DNA of 64,000 nucleotides from Actomonas aquatica. Lineage in GTDB: Bacteria; Verrucomicrobiota; Verrucomicrobiia; Opitutales; Opitutaceae. The DNA lies in contig NZ_CP139781.1 in NCBI RefSeq assembly GCF_019679435.2, positions 1,302,001 to 1,366,000 on the forward strand. Reading direction: 5' to 3'. Position numbers and translations under genes: made by a program. Below the pieces are notes generated by a model. It worked only from the letters and a program-made list of their open reading frames with translations. It did no database searches and was not told the origin of the DNA. Shown here piece by piece: positions 63,841-64,000 of this stretch. Numbering within the stretch: position 1 is the first letter of the stretch; every line of letters starts with the position of its first letter.

Positions 63841-64000
63841 GTTGTAAATAGATCAGGGTTCGCATCCTCAGGGCCGGCTCAGTAAAACGGGCGCAGCCAC
63901 ACCCGTAAGGTCCTGATCGCTGCGAGGATGTGTTTGCGAGGTGCCGCCAGCAGTGTCAAGAAGGTCGGATGGCAGTCGTTTGCAGTAACGACTCACTCCA
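63841..64000. other. gap upstream of the minus-strand signalling operon
   Basis: These 160 bases hold no open frame of note. They must contain the promoter of the receiver-kinase operon, but I do not see convincing -35/-10 boxes or dyads. Confidence 0.4.

Noticed and set aside
1..64000. CRISPR array, prophage or anti-phage defence island
   Set aside because: No spaced direct repeats, phage structural genes, restriction-modification, toxin-antitoxin or defence nuclease genes were seen on either strand.

Overview
The window is 64 kb of dense, GC-rich bacterial chromosome. Gene content points to a Gram-negative in the Verrucomicrobiota, most likely an Opitutae/Opitutaceae-type organism. The supporting traits are a complex I operon without the NADH-binding genes but with two nuoM copies, a FecI/FecR/TonB-receptor cassette with an STN domain, and large secreted proteins with a 'NDNW...GAF' C-terminal repeat. 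Phylum assignment is by recognition only. There are no rRNA genes, convincing tRNAs, CRISPR arrays, prophages or transposase genes.

Layout. 0-9.9 kb: 3' part of a gamma-glutamyltransferase gene, an aldo/keto reductase, a 1,547-aa four-GAF sensor kinase with its receiver protein (minus strand), a divergent membrane PAS protein, and a polyprenyl-phosphate sugar transferase. 10-16.8 kb: a lone MacB/FtsX-type permease (minus strand), two Opp/Dpp-type peptide permeases, an MsbA-like exporter and a DciA-like protein. 16.8-22.6 kb: a complete RND tripartite efflux operon (minus strand). 23-25.9 kb: rpsO and pnp, each followed by a good intrinsic terminator. 26-38.2 kb: nuoA-B-C-D-I-H-J-K-L-M-M2-N, mostly joined by 4-bp ATGA overlaps.

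38.4-41.9 kb: a secreted vanadium-haloperoxidase/PAP2-type protein, an internally duplicated DoxX-like membrane protein and an alginate-export-type porin. 42-52.7 kb: ECF sigma, FecR anti-sigma and STN-TonB receptor, then two paralogous secreted Ig/repeat proteins separated by a 192-bp MITE-like element and an acyl-carrier-protein-like gene. 52.8-56.9 kb: an M13 metalloprotease, a methyltransferase and an ABC ATPase. 56.9-63.8 kb: a minus-strand operon containing a receiver-kinase, a ketoacyl-synthase homologue lacking both catalytic histidines, a membrane kinase, a pseudokinase-like protein and a nucleotidyltransferase.

The most promising candidates for something undescribed are: (1) the signalling operon at 56.9-63.8 kb, where a translationally coupled ketoacyl-synthase with a C-W-N site replaces C-H-H; (2) the complex I with two NuoM subunits, the second lacking the TM7 pumping lysine, and a long NuoL lateral-helix region, with no NuoEFG encoded; and (3) a TA-flanked inverted-repeat element inserted exactly in a stop codon, where its first base rebuilds the stop.
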